A stretch of 45,932 bases of DNA from GCA-2732805 sp964516605 (GTDB taxonomy: Bacteria; Pseudomonadota; Gammaproteobacteria; Coxiellales; Coxiellaceae). The notes under the pieces are model-generated. The model was not told the origin of the DNA and searched no databases. It saw only the letters and a list, made by a program, of their open reading frames with translations. Within the stretch, counting starts at the first letter, position 1. The number at the start of each line of letters is the position of its first letter. Shown piece after piece: positions 32,039 through 41,263 of the stretch. Where the stretch lies: the NCBI GenBank assembly GCA_964516605.1, contig CAZFAA010000008.1, forward strand, positions 1-45,932. Direction: 5' to 3'. Both the position numbers and the translations under genes were made by a program.

Positions 32039-33547
32039 TTAAGGGAACCATTCTCTGTCATCTTTATGAATTAACATATCAGCCGCTTTAGGTCCAAAAC
32101 TGCCAGCATCGTAATTAGGAAAATGAGCTGACTTCTTGCTACGCCACACATCTAATATGGGCTGTACAATACTCCAACCTAATTCAATAGTTTCAGCACT
32201 TTGAAATAACAAATGACTGCCATTCATAACTTCGTACAGGATTGTCTCATAACCAGTCGATGATTTCACACCAAAATAATCTTGATACTTAAACGTCATA
32301 TCAACTGGCTCAAGTTGCATCGTAGTCCCAGGGACTTTTGTATTAAAGCGTAAAGAAATTCCCTCATCTGGTTGCAGATGAATGCATAAGATATCTGGCA
32401 TAATTTCGGCTTTTACATCTGAAAATAAAGAGGATGGCCCAGATTTAAATTGAATCGTCACCTCTGACGTGCGTACCTTCATACGCTTACCCGTTCGAAA
32501 ATAAAATGGCACATCAAACCAACGCCAGTTATCGACAGATAGCTTCAGTGCAGCAAATGTCTCAACTGATGAATGCGGATTTACATTCGGCTCATCTCGA
32601 TAGGCTTGCACAGGCTTCCCATTGATGATTCCAGCCGCATATTGCCCTCGTACAGCTATGTCATCCACTTCCTTTTCAGTTGGAATTCGAATTGCTTGCA
32701 ATGCTTTATTTTTTTCAGCATGAATATGATCTGGTTTAAAAGAAGACGGCGGCTCCATTGCAATAAGACTGAATACTTGTAATAAATGGTTTGGTACCAT
32801 ATCGCACAACGCGCCAGCGTGTTCGTAGTAACCACCGCGTAGCTCGACACCGAGCGTTTCAGATACGGTAATTTGAACATGATCAATGTACAAATGATTC
32901 CATATCGGTTCAAATAAACCATTAGAGAAACGAAATGCCAACAAATTTTGCACCGTTTCTTTCCCAAGGAAATGATCGATACGAAATATTTGCTCTTCAT
33001 TTGCAAGCACTAAAAGATCTTTATTCAGTTGCTTAGCAGATTCTAAATCATGACCAAATGGCTTTTCAACAACAATACGTCTGAAACAATTACCGCCTTC
33101 TTCATTGAGCAACCCAGCTTTACTCAAGCCAGTCGCAATATCATCAACAAATTGTGGAGGCGCTGCAAAATAAAAAATAACGTTTTTATTCGATGTATGC
33201 TGCTGAATTTTTTCAAGTGTATCTCTTAAACTATTAAATGTTTTTTGATCTGAAAAATTTCCCTGAACATATTCAACTGATGTGGCGAGCTGAAGACCGT
33301 ATTTTTCGGCATCTTTATCAGACACAAATTCTTTAACATTTTTTTTTAATTCATCACGAAAAGAATCAGTCGTATAAGAATCTACAGCAACGCCAACAAT
33401 TTGAAAATCCGCATCCAATAATCCATTTGAGCCTAAATTACAAATAGCAGGATAGAGTAAGCGTTTTGTTAAATCACCCGTAATGCCAAAAATAACCATA
33501 ATGCATGGATTGGCTGGCTTAGCTTGTTGTAATTTGGTTTGTAGCAC
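32039..33547 (-). CDS. zwf: Glucose-6-phosphate 1-dehydrogenase, copy 2
   Basis: This second G6PDH of 502 aa is very similar to the preceding copy in the operon and keeps FGITGDLTKRLLYPA, RIVVEKPFGHDL and RIDHFLGKETVQN with the catalytic His. A notable difference is LCDMVPNH in place of the common RDM form, where copy 1 has VRDM. This Cys replaces an often conserved Arg, though Leuconostoc G6PDH also lacks it. The two copies are separated by 50 bases and pgi lies 25 bases upstream. Retention of two intact copies suggests different coenzyme use or regulation; dosage alone is the alternative. Confidence 0.95.
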   Translation of the reverse strand: MLQTKLQQAKPANPCIMVIFGITGDLTKRLLYPAICNLGSNGLLDADFQIVGVAVDSYTTDSFRDELKKNVKEFVSDKDAEKYGLQLATSVEYVQGNFSDQKTFNSLRDTLEKIQQHTSNKNVIFYFAAPPQFVDDIATGLSKAGLLNEEGGNCFRRIVVEKPFGHDLESAKQLNKDLLVLANEEQIFRIDHFLGKETVQNLLAFRFSNGLFEPIWNHLYIDHVQITVSETLGVELRGGYYEHAGALCDMVPNHLLQVFSLIAMEPPSSFKPDHIHAEKNKALQAIRIPTEKEVDDIAVRGQYAAGIINGKPVQAYRDEPNVNPHSSVETFAALKLSVDNWRWFDVPFYFRTGKRMKVRTSEVTIQFKSGPSSLFSDVKAEIMPDILCIHLQPDEGISLRFNTKVPGTTMQLEPVDMTFKYQDYFGVKSSTGYETILYEVMNGSHLLFQSAETIELGWSIVQPILDVWRSKKSAHFPNYDAGSFGPKAADMLIHKDDREWFP

Positions 33548-33572
33548 AGTATGTCCTTATTATTGATTCAGT

Positions 33573-35300
33573 TTAAGTCCTTAATGCACGCTGAATAATT
33601 GTATGCAGCTTCATCAACCCTTTTTCGACATCGCCGGTTAAATGAATGCGCAGAGCACGACGCGAACGCTTCACCAACACCTCAAAATCACTTTGTGCTT
33701 GCGCTTGAATCACAAGCCCAAACGTATATTTATGTCCGGGCACAGGAATATCATGAGGATGGTCGGCTGTAATTTGTAAAAAGACACCTGTATTGGGACC
33801 ACCTTTATAAGCTTGTCCTGTCGAATGTAAAAAACGAGGCCCAAAACCTAAGCAGGTAGCTACTTTTTTATGATCACGGATCAATACACGGCTTTGTTGT
33901 AATATCTTTAAATGTTCATCTGACATTTCAATAAATGCAGCTAAATTCACATAGTCACCAGCTATAATACGACTGAAGTGTGCTTGAATATAAGCTTCAA
34001 CGCTGGGGCTACCCATCAGGCGTTGCTTTAACTCACCCGCATTGATACTGTCTGTAAAAAGTTGTATGCCATCTGTTTCAACAATAGGTGCTGGCGTTGA
34101 AATTTTACCCGTCTGCTCATATTCCGTGGTTAATTCTTTCGCGCGAATTTTGCTCGCCTCTACGTCAGGCTGATCAAACGGATTTATTTGTAGCACGCTT
34201 CCGGCTACAGCTGTTGCAAACTCCCAACGAAATAATTCAGCAAGTAAATGCTCTTTATTTTCTACGTGCAGGCGTACGACAACATGATCTGCTTTCTCGA
34301 GCTCATCGATAGCACGATCTTGAGAAGCATCCGCTTCATCAGCAAGGCGAATGTAGGCAAATACACGATCATCACCATACACATCAGGCGCGCCTAATGG
34401 CTCTTGATCAATAGGAATAATACCTTTTCCAATTTTACCTGTTGATTCTGCCAGCAACTGTTCAAGCCAGGCACCAAGAGCGTGTATGCCAGGCGAGGTA
34501 ATCAGTGTCACCTTATCTTTGCCGTGACTTGCGCACACACCCAGAATAATACCAAGTAATGCCGCAGAGTTATCTGCTACTTGTGAAGTGGTTTCACAGG
34601 CATCCACCATTTTATTAGCGTAAGCTAAAAGTTGAGTTAAGTTCAGCCCCATCAAACCTGCTGGTACCATACCAAAATTCGAAAGTGCTGAATAACGACC
34701 TCCAATAGAAGGCATACCATGAAAAACAGCAGCGAACTTATCGTGTTTTGCGAGTGTTTCAAGCTGGGTACCAGGGTCTGTAATAGCGAGAAAATGATCC
34801 CCAACGTCTTTTTTATTCAGAGCTTGTTGAAGGCGCAGGAAAAAATACGATTTGAAAATATTGGGCTCTAATGTTGTGCCAGATTTACTAGAAACAATAA
34901 AGAAAGATGTTTTAAGATTAATAGTCTTTTCTAACTGATGGATTTGTTCTGGATCTGTTGAGTCTAATACATGCAGTTTAGGGTGGTTTTTCATGTGACC
35001 GAATGTCGTAACTAACATGGCCGGACATAAACTAGACCCGCCCATACCTAATAACACGACATCAGTAACACCTAAGTTACGCAGTTGAGCTGCCAGTGCT
35101 TCGATTCGAGGTACTTCGCTGAGCTCGGATTTTGAAATTGTCAGCCATCCTGTCCAGTTGGCCTCATCTTTACCCGTCCACAAACGACTGTCGCTGGCCC
35201 ACAATAGCTGCACCTTGTCCTGCTGTTGCCACTCTATCAGTGTGCTGTTGATCACATCACCCAACTTACCTGCTTTATATTCTAACGACCGCCGTTTCAT
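33573..35300 (-). CDS. pgi: Glucose-6-phosphate isomerase, TAL-PGI-type domain
   Basis: PGI interconverts glucose-6-P and fructose-6-P. The 575 aa sequence is of the kind usually found as the C-terminal half of bifunctional transaldolase-PGI proteins, seen from the linker-like start with LWASDSRLWTGKDEANW, LLGMGGSSLCPAML, SSKSGTTLEPN and GGRYSALSNFGMVPAGLMG. The catalytic Glu region QEPLGAPDVYGDDR and the His/Lys-rich end LHSTGQAYKGGPNTG are also present. It starts the operon of pgi, zwf, zwf, pgl, HAD phosphatase, tkt and tal, with GGGAGA upstream of ATG. The matching tal domain is a separate gene at 25926-27053. It is divergent from gnd. Confidence 0.93.
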   Translation of the reverse strand: MKRRSLEYKAGKLGDVINSTLIEWQQQDKVQLLWASDSRLWTGKDEANWTGWLTISKSELSEVPRIEALAAQLRNLGVTDVVLLGMGGSSLCPAMLVTTFGHMKNHPKLHVLDSTDPEQIHQLEKTINLKTSFFIVSSKSGTTLEPNIFKSYFFLRLQQALNKKDVGDHFLAITDPGTQLETLAKHDKFAAVFHGMPSIGGRYSALSNFGMVPAGLMGLNLTQLLAYANKMVDACETTSQVADNSAALLGIILGVCASHGKDKVTLITSPGIHALGAWLEQLLAESTGKIGKGIIPIDQEPLGAPDVYGDDRVFAYIRLADEADASQDRAIDELEKADHVVVRLHVENKEHLLAELFRWEFATAVAGSVLQINPFDQPDVEASKIRAKELTTEYEQTGKISTPAPIVETDGIQLFTDSINAGELKQRLMGSPSVEAYIQAHFSRIIAGDYVNLAAFIEMSDEHLKILQQSRVLIRDHKKVATCLGFGPRFLHSTGQAYKGGPNTGVFLQITADHPHDIPVPGHKYTFGLVIQAQAQSDFEVLVKRSRRALRIHLTGDVEKGLMKLHTIIQRALRT

Positions 35301-35412
35301 GGGCTCTCCCTACATGCCAATATGAATACCGCTCACTATAGCAAATGCGGAGGGTTTTTCATAAAATTTATACCTGCATACCCACAATAGTGCCGTACCC
35401 CGGTATTCCCTT

Positions 35413-35441
35413 TTGAATTTAGAGTGCAACATCACTATACT
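35413..35441 (+). promoter_or_regulatory. Putative sigma70 promoter of gnd
   Basis: TTGAAT (35413-35418) and TATACT (35436-35441) are separated by 17 bases and lie about 40 bases before the gnd start. AGGAG at 35469-35473 is the ribosome binding site. No operator was recognised. Confidence 0.6.
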
Positions 35442-35481
35442 CTACGACATATTAAACGACCCCCTTATAGGAGATTGATAA

Positions 35482-36909
35482 ATGCCCGATAAACAAATTA
35501 AAAATTGTGACATTGGTATGGTGGGACTTGGCGTGATGGGGCGTAATTTTTTACTGAATATGGCAGATCATGGTTACAGCGTTGCGGGGTATGATACCAA
35601 TGAAAAAGCTGTCCAAAGTTTACGTGATGAGAGCGAAGCGCGTAGCATTCACGCAACCTCAGATGTGAAAGACTTTATTAACGCCCTGCGTAAACCCCGC
35701 GCTATCATGGTATTGGTCCCTGCGGGTGCCCCAGTGGATGCGGTTATTAAAGCGTTACGGCCCCACCTTGACCAGGATGATCTGATTATTGATGCGGGCA
35801 ATTCTTACTTCAAAGATACAGATATACGCGAAAAATCGCTGGAAGACCAAGGGATTCATTTTTTTGGCATGGGTGTTTCTGGTGGCGAAGAAGGTGCGCG
35901 GCATGGGCCTAGCATGATGCCTGGCGGGCCTGAAAAGGCGTATGAACGTGTTAGAAAAATTTATGAAGCCGCGTCGGCGCATGTTGGTCAGGATCCTTGT
36001 GTAACGTATATAGGCCCACGCTCATCCGGCCATTTTGTGAAAATGGTTCATAATGGTATTGAGTACGGCATTATGCAGTTGATTGCTGAAACGTATGATC
36101 TCATGAAGCGCGGCCTTGGCTTATCTAATACAGAGCTTCATGCTATTTATACCAGTTGGGATAAAGATCTCTTAAATGGCTATCTAACAGAAATCACTGC
36201 CAATATTTTTGATACCAAAGATGACAAAACAGGCAAAGATCTGATTGATTTAATTGTCTCAGTTGCTGAACAGAAAGGTACTGGAATGTGGACATCGCAA
36301 TCAGCAATGGAATTGCAAGTGCCAACACCCACAATCGATTTAGCTGTATCCATGCGCGACTTATCCATGCTCGTTGCTGAACGAACTGCAGCGCACAAGG
36401 TATATAACAGCCCTATCGGAACTTTTTCAGGCAATAAAAAAGAATGTATTCCAAAAATTGGGGACGCTCTTTATAGCGCTGTCATGATGACTTATGCGCA
36501 AGGTATGGCACTTCTAGCTAAGGCTTCGCAAGTGTATAAATATGAATTAAATCTTGAGGCTATAGCACGTATTTGGCGTGGTGGTTGCATTATCCGCTCT
36601 TCTTTATTAGAGGATATCATGCTAGCATTCCGTGCCGATAAAAATATATTAAATATTTTATTAGCCCCGAATATTGCGCACAAACTACAAAAATCAGAAG
36701 AGGGTTTGCGCGAAACGATTTGCCAAGCGATAAAATGCGGTATACCTGTGCCAGCCTTAAGTGTATCCCTTGGGTATTTAGATGCCGTACGCAGCAGTTG
36801 GTCTCCTGCGAATTTAATTCAAGCACAGCGTGATTACTTTGGTTCACATACATATGCACGCATTGATATGCCAGGTATTTTCCATACTCATTGGAAAACA
36901 GTTAAATAA
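35482..36909 (+). CDS. gnd: 6-phosphogluconate dehydrogenase, decarboxylating
   Basis: Gnd oxidises and decarboxylates 6-phosphogluconate to ribulose-5-P, completing the oxidative branch. The 475 aa sequence has the coenzyme motif GLGVMGRNFLLNMADHG, GNSYFKDTD, GMGVSGGEEGARHGPSMMPGG, HFVKMVHNGIEYGIMQLIAE with catalytic Lys and Glu, and IWRGGCIIRS. The length fits the long dimeric type. It is transcribed alone and divergent from pgi, with its own promoter and a bidirectional terminator downstream. Together with the neighbouring operon it gives all oxidative-branch steps. Confidence 0.97.
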   Translation: MPDKQIKNCDIGMVGLGVMGRNFLLNMADHGYSVAGYDTNEKAVQSLRDESEARSIHATSDVKDFINALRKPRAIMVLVPAGAPVDAVIKALRPHLDQDDLIIDAGNSYFKDTDIREKSLEDQGIHFFGMGVSGGEEGARHGPSMMPGGPEKAYERVRKIYEAASAHVGQDPCVTYIGPRSSGHFVKMVHNGIEYGIMQLIAETYDLMKRGLGLSNTELHAIYTSWDKDLLNGYLTEITANIFDTKDDKTGKDLIDLIVSVAEQKGTGMWTSQSAMELQVPTPTIDLAVSMRDLSMLVAERTAAHKVYNSPIGTFSGNKKECIPKIGDALYSAVMMTYAQGMALLAKASQVYKYELNLEAIARIWRGGCIIRSSLLEDIMLAFRADKNILNILLAPNIAHKLQKSEEGLRETICQAIKCGIPVPALSVSLGYLDAVRSSWSPANLIQAQRDYFGSHTYARIDMPGIFHTHWKTVK

Positions 36910-36917
36910 AATAAAAC

Positions 36918-36951
36918 AATAAAAAAGGCCTCTTGTGAGGCCTTTTTTATT
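36918..36951. terminator. Bidirectional terminator between gnd and the flavoprotein gene
   Basis: AATAAAAAAGGCCTC and GAGGCCTTTTTTATT form a perfect 15-base-pair stem with a TTGT loop. T-runs lie on both sides, so it ends gnd from one side and the BaiN-like gene from the other. Confidence 0.9.
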
Positions 36952-38131
36952 ATGCAACACTCCCTGCTGCAAACCCAGAAGCCCAAGCCCACTGAAAATT
37001 ATAACCCCCCAACCAACCTGTCACATCTAAAACTTCACCAATAAAATAAAGCCCCTTTACAGTATTCGCTTCAAATGTCTTAGATGAGATGGCATTGCAA
37101 TCAACGCCACCCAAGGTTACTTCAGCTACGCTATATCCTTGTGTGCCACTGGGTGTAATTTGCCAATTTTGAAATCGATCTGCTATCTCTTTAAGTTGCT
37201 TATAAGAACAATCTGGTAATGTTTTGTTTTCATAGGCATCCCCTAACCACATACTCACTAAGCGCTTGGCAAAATAGTGCACCAAACTATTTTTCAAAGA
37301 TACTTTTAATTGAGCTTGATGCTGTGATTTGAGCATTTCAAATAAATCTTGTTTCGGCATTAAATTAAGCGTCAGTTTATCACCCCCATTCCAATAAGAG
37401 GAAATTTGCAGCATAGCCGGTCCACTTAAGCCTCGGTGTGTAAACAGCATGCTTTCAGTAAAACTCTGTTGATTACAGCAGACAGTACATTCAACTGAAA
37501 TACCCGCTAAGATAGCCGCTTTGGCTTGATCGGTTGCATGTAAAGTAAACGGAACCAAGCCTGCGCGTGTTGGCCACACATGAATACCAAACTGCTGCGC
37601 AACCTTATATCCGAAAGACGTAGCACCCATTGTGGGAATCGATAAACCTCCTGTTGCGATGATAAGCGATTCACATTCATAATCACCCTGATTCGTTATA
37701 ACACGAAAAAAACCATTATCTTGCTGTGCAATAGTAGTAATGACTGTATCCAATTGGATACTGACCCCAGCCCATTCACACTCACTGAGCAGCATATTTA
37801 AAATATCTTTTGATTTATGATCACAAAATAATTGCCCTAATGTTTTTTCATGAAAGGGAATGGCGTGTTTTTTAACAAGATCAATGAAGTGCTGGGGGGT
37901 ATAACGACTCAAAGCAGATTTACAAAATTGGGGATTGTGTGAGATATAATGACGCGGATGAACATCTAAGTTAGTAAAATTACAGCGCCCTCCTCCCGAC
38001 ATGAGAATTTTTTTGCCTGCTTTATTGGCATGATCCAAAACCCGAACGCAACGACCACGTTTTCCAGCTTCAATTGCACACATGAGCCCAGCTGCTCCAG
38101 CACCAATAACCAACACATCAATTTTTTTCAT
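36950..38131 (-). CDS. BaiN/HI0933-like NAD(P)/FAD-dependent oxidoreductase
   Basis: This 393 aa flavoprotein has the N-terminal FAD motif VLVIGAGAAGLMCAIEAGKRG, then GKKILMSGGGRCNFTN, which is a signature of the HI0933/YhiN/RdsA group, IIATGGLSIPTMGATSFGY, and near the end FIGEVLDVTGWLGGYNFQWAWASG. No membrane segment or export signal is found. The physiological substrate is unclear; homologues include bile acid reductases. It lies ten bases downstream of the rhomboid gene and overlaps its terminator. Confidence 0.93.
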   Translation of the reverse strand: MKKIDVLVIGAGAAGLMCAIEAGKRGRCVRVLDHANKAGKKILMSGGGRCNFTNLDVHPRHYISHNPQFCKSALSRYTPQHFIDLVKKHAIPFHEKTLGQLFCDHKSKDILNMLLSECEWAGVSIQLDTVITTIAQQDNGFFRVITNQGDYECESLIIATGGLSIPTMGATSFGYKVAQQFGIHVWPTRAGLVPFTLHATDQAKAAILAGISVECTVCCNQQSFTESMLFTHRGLSGPAMLQISSYWNGGDKLTLNLMPKQDLFEMLKSQHQAQLKVSLKNSLVHYFAKRLVSMWLGDAYENKTLPDCSYKQLKEIADRFQNWQITPSGTQGYSVAEVTLGGVDCNAISSKTFEANTVKGLYFIGEVLDVTGWLGGYNFQWAWASGFAAGSVA

Positions 38132-38140
38132 TTTTTTATC

Positions 38141-38716
38141 TCACGTATGAAACAACAAAACGGCTGCAATCAGTCCTGCGATAAAGCCTGCTAAATGACT
38201 CTCCCAAGACGTGCGTTTATCTCTTGGAAAAAGATTGAAAAATAATCCTGAAAAAAAATACAAACATAAAGAACCCAGCAAAATAGCAAGCATTCCGCCT
38301 TTTGTATACGCTGCCAATAACACAAACCCCCAATACCCCATCACTAAACCACTGGCACCAATATGGATCGCATGACGCCCAAATACCCACACAATTAATC
38401 CGCCGCCTAAAATAATAATTGCCGTTGCACAAATAAATAAGTGGGTACCATATACCAACATCAAATTCATTAATATAAACAAAAAAATTGAATTTAACAT
38501 TAAATGTTCAAAATTAGCATGTAATACAGGACATAATAAAATGCCGATTACACCACGCCCACTGCGCGGTAAGATGCCAAATTGATTGAAATAGTAACGG
38601 GTACTCACGTTTATAAGTTGAATAACCCATAGCACACCAATCATGGTCATGATGAATGAGAAATTGGAAATACCCATTTGGGTAATTTTTAAGAGGTTAT
38701 CAGCAAGTTGGTCCAT
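38141..38716 (-). CDS. Rhomboid family intramembrane serine protease
   Basis: This 191 aa protein has six membrane segments. Rhomboid landmarks are HANFEHLMLNS (His and Asn of helix 2), GASGLVMGYWG with the catalytic Ser in helix 4, and SHLAGFIAG with the catalytic His in helix 6. The WR motif of the L1 loop is not clearly seen. It is an inner-membrane protease; substrates unknown. It is followed ten bases later by the flavoprotein gene and so shares a transcript with it. The upstream AT-rich gap (38717-38873) probably holds the promoter, but I could not assign boxes. Confidence 0.9.
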   Translation of the reverse strand: MDQLADNLLKITQMGISNFSFIMTMIGVLWVIQLINVSTRYYFNQFGILPRSGRGVIGILLCPVLHANFEHLMLNSIFLFILMNLMLVYGTHLFICATAIIILGGGLIVWVFGRHAIHIGASGLVMGYWGFVLLAAYTKGGMLAILLGSLCLYFFSGLFFNLFPRDKRTSWESHLAGFIAGLIAAVLLFHT

Positions 38717-38873
38717 CGCGTCAGTATACTCAACCCTAATTTTAAAACAATATAATAACCAAAAAGTTATATTACAAATTTAGCAATCGAGGGTAATCTA
38801 TATGAGCAATAATAGGTGATGTGTTTTTCGTTATCATAGCGCCATGGCGAAAAATAAACCCGCGCAAAAAACC

Positions 38874-40646
38874 TTATTCTTTACTCAGCTCTTCCCAGCG
38901 TTGATAGCTGTATTCGCATTCTTTTTCCAATGCAGCTAATTCTTGTTGCTTACTTAAAATAGTTTCTTGATCTTGCTGATAAAAATCTGGTTGGCACATT
39001 TGTTCATGTACTATCTTCAATTTCAATTCTATTTGCTCGATACGTTGCGGTAACTGATCTAATTCAAGCTGATCTTTATAACTTAATTTTTTAACTTTAG
39101 ATGAGGACTGCATTTTGACTGCTGGAGATTTTGGTGTTGGAGCGAGATCCAATGGAGGTACTATTTTTTTTTGACGCAAATAATCTTGATAACCACCAAC
39201 ATACTCTTGCCATTTACCTTCTCCTTCAAAAGCAATAGTATGCGTCACAATGTTATCTAAAAAAGTACGGTCATGGCAGACTAAAACCAAGGTCCCAGCG
39301 TAAGTTGTTAAATACTCTTCAAGAAACTCAAGAGTCTCCATGTCCAAGTCATTTGTTGGTTCATCCAGTACTAAAAAATTAGCACCTTTTGCTAGAATTT
39401 TGGCAAGTAATAGCCTATTACGCTCACCGCCTGAAAAAGTTTTTACTTTGGAACGCGCTTTCTCAGGGGTAAATAAGAAATCTTGTAAATAACTTATGAT
39501 GTGTTTGGATTTGCCGTCTATGTTGATTTCTAAAGCCCCTTCAGACACATTATCAATAGCCGTAGCGTTAAGATCCAATTGCATGCGATGTTGATCAAAT
39601 ACAGCAACATTAAGTTGTACTCCATGTTTTACCGTACCGTGTGTTGGCTGTAGTGAGCCGAGCAATACTTGAATTAGCGTACTTTTACCACAACCATTAG
39701 GGCCGATAATCCCCACTTTATCGCCACGCAATAAAATTGTGCTGAAATCATCAATAATCCTAACACCATCAAATTCTACCGATATGGATGTGGCCTCCAG
39801 TACCAATTTACTCGAGTAATCCGTGCGTTGCTGCTCGTGTGATACGCTACCTTGACGTGTATGTCGCTCAGAACGTATCTTGCGCATTTTTTCAAGTGCG
39901 CGTACGCGCCCTTCATTACGCGTACGGCGCGCTTTAATACCTTGACGAATCCAGACCTCTTCCTGAGCCAATTTTTTATCAAATAATTCCTGCTCTTTTT
40001 CCTGTGTACGCAAACGTAATTCTTTTTCATTTAAAAAGTCATGGTAATGGCCGTCACAACAATTAACTTCTGTTAAATCAATTTCAAAGATGCGGTTTGC
40101 TATCTTTTGCATGAACTCACGATCGTGTGTAATAAGAACCAAAGTAATGTGTTGCTTTAACAAAAATTCCTCCAGCCACTCAATCGATTGAATATCTAGG
40201 TGGTTGGTTGGCTCATCCAGCAATAACACATCTGGTTCATTAATGAGGGCCTGTGCTAATGATAAGCGGCGTGTTTGCCCCCCTGATAATGTACTAATTA
40301 AAGCATCGCTGGGTAAGTTTAGCATTGAAATAATCAAGTCAATTTTATACGTATCCCACTCATCCTCACTTATAAATAGACCCTGAAGAAATGAGTAAAC
40401 ACTCTGATCCTCAACCACCGGCATCTCTTGCGTCATGGTAGCGATACGCAGATTCGTAGCTAACTCAATCGAGCCACTATCTGGCTCGATAATACCTTGA
40501 ATTAATTTCAACAACGTGGATTTACCCGTGCCATTGCGTCCTAAGATCGCAACACGCTCTCCTTTTTTAATTAAAAAGGAAATAGCAGAGAATAGCGGAT
40601 GCTCCCCAAATTGCAGACTAACTTTATTAAAGCGGATTTGTATCAT
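38874..40646 (-). CDS. uup: ABC-F family ATPase Uup
   Basis: This soluble two-domain ABC-F ATPase has Walker A LGRNGTGKST (domain 1), signature LSGGQTRR, Walker B LLDEPTNHLD, then domain 2 with GPNGCGKST, FSGGERNR and LDEPTNDLD. A coiled-coil C-terminal extension (about the last 70 residues, Glu- and Leu-rich, DQLPQRIEQIELKL) marks it as Uup rather than YbiT or EttA. Uup is linked to ribosome function and to low precise excision of transposons. From ATG 40646 it has 590 aa; the frame reaches GTG 40664. No good ribosome binding site is seen. A second ABC-F, ybiT, is at 1150. Confidence 0.95.
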   Translation of the reverse strand: MIQIRFNKVSLQFGEHPLFSAISFLIKKGERVAILGRNGTGKSTLLKLIQGIIEPDSGSIELATNLRIATMTQEMPVVEDQSVYSFLQGLFISEDEWDTYKIDLIISMLNLPSDALISTLSGGQTRRLSLAQALINEPDVLLLDEPTNHLDIQSIEWLEEFLLKQHITLVLITHDREFMQKIANRIFEIDLTEVNCCDGHYHDFLNEKELRLRTQEKEQELFDKKLAQEEVWIRQGIKARRTRNEGRVRALEKMRKIRSERHTRQGSVSHEQQRTDYSSKLVLEATSISVEFDGVRIIDDFSTILLRGDKVGIIGPNGCGKSTLIQVLLGSLQPTHGTVKHGVQLNVAVFDQHRMQLDLNATAIDNVSEGALEINIDGKSKHIISYLQDFLFTPEKARSKVKTFSGGERNRLLLAKILAKGANFLVLDEPTNDLDMETLEFLEEYLTTYAGTLVLVCHDRTFLDNIVTHTIAFEGEGKWQEYVGGYQDYLRQKKIVPPLDLAPTPKSPAVKMQSSSKVKKLSYKDQLELDQLPQRIEQIELKLKIVHEQMCQPDFYQQDQETILSKQQELAALEKECEYSYQRWEELSKE

Positions 40647-40685
40647 GGCGCGAGTGTACCACACTTGTGCGCATCTTCAATGGAG

Positions 40686-41141
40686 CTAGGTGCTTAACCT
40701 ACATTGGTAGTTACCGTTATCCCTCACAAAGCTTCCACTAATCAAGTTATTTCTTGAATCTACAGTAATATAAAAATAAACAGCTGGTGCATTGGGCGTT
40801 TTAGTTTGATTTAAAAAGCCTATATTAGGCCATGTTCCCAGTGGTTCTAATTTATAATTCATATAACCAATAACAGCATCTGCTCTCATTCTCATATTCG
40901 ACAAATTGATATCATAACTCACCAGCTCATCCAGTTGATCTGCACCGTATACTTGCTGAAAATAATGACGACAGGCATTTCTTTCCTCGGGATAGCGTGC
41001 TCCATTGTTTTTATACGCATACACATGACCCAGATGCAGTAAAGCACGCCCTTTATAATCGAGGCTTTCACTGGCATAAATTGAACCACCCATAAGAAGT
41101 GTAGCGAAAAGAAATATAACTAACGCACTGATTTTTATCAT
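40686..41141 (-). CDS. Small secreted protein of unknown function
   Basis: This 151 aa protein has a signal peptide (IKISALVIFLFATLLMGG, cleavage near SIYAS) and no recognised domain. The mature part has Tyr- and Asn-rich stretches, GHVYAYKNNGARYPEERNAC, a helical LDELVSYDINLSNMRMRADA region and an apparently beta-stranded end VYFYITVDSRNNLISGSF. Two cysteines, at the ends of a 95-residue span, could form one disulfide. The chosen ATG at 41141 lies inside the open frame (start 41174) because the upstream codons add no export signal. It is near another small secreted protein. Confidence 0.6.
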   Translation of the reverse strand: MIKISALVIFLFATLLMGGSIYASESLDYKGRALLHLGHVYAYKNNGARYPEERNACRHYFQQVYGADQLDELVSYDINLSNMRMRADAVIGYMNYKLEPLGTWPNIGFLNQTKTPNAPAVYFYITVDSRNNLISGSFVRDNGNYQCRLST

Positions 41142-41263
41142 AATAAACCCAAAGTTATCTCTATTAATTAGCAACTAAGGTAATACTATAGGTATTAGGT
41201 TAAAATAATATTAAAATCAATAAAATAAAGTTATTTTTAATTTAATGTAATAGATGCGGTTCA

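Noticed and set aside
32656..33006. 116-codon ORF on the minus strand inside zwf copy 2
   Set aside because: It is a shifted-frame shadow of a clearly functional gene, with Cys- and Tyr-rich nonsense sequence.
30468..33547. Possible assembly artefact producing two zwf copies
   Set aside because: The copies differ at many amino-acid and nucleotide positions throughout, so they are true paralogues and not a duplicated read.
38844..38939. Short plus-strand ORF beginning ATGGCGAAAAATAAACC with a hydrophobic end
   Set aside because: It overlaps the end of uup on the other strand and has no ribosome binding site; the hydrophobic codons come from the antisense of the coiled coil.
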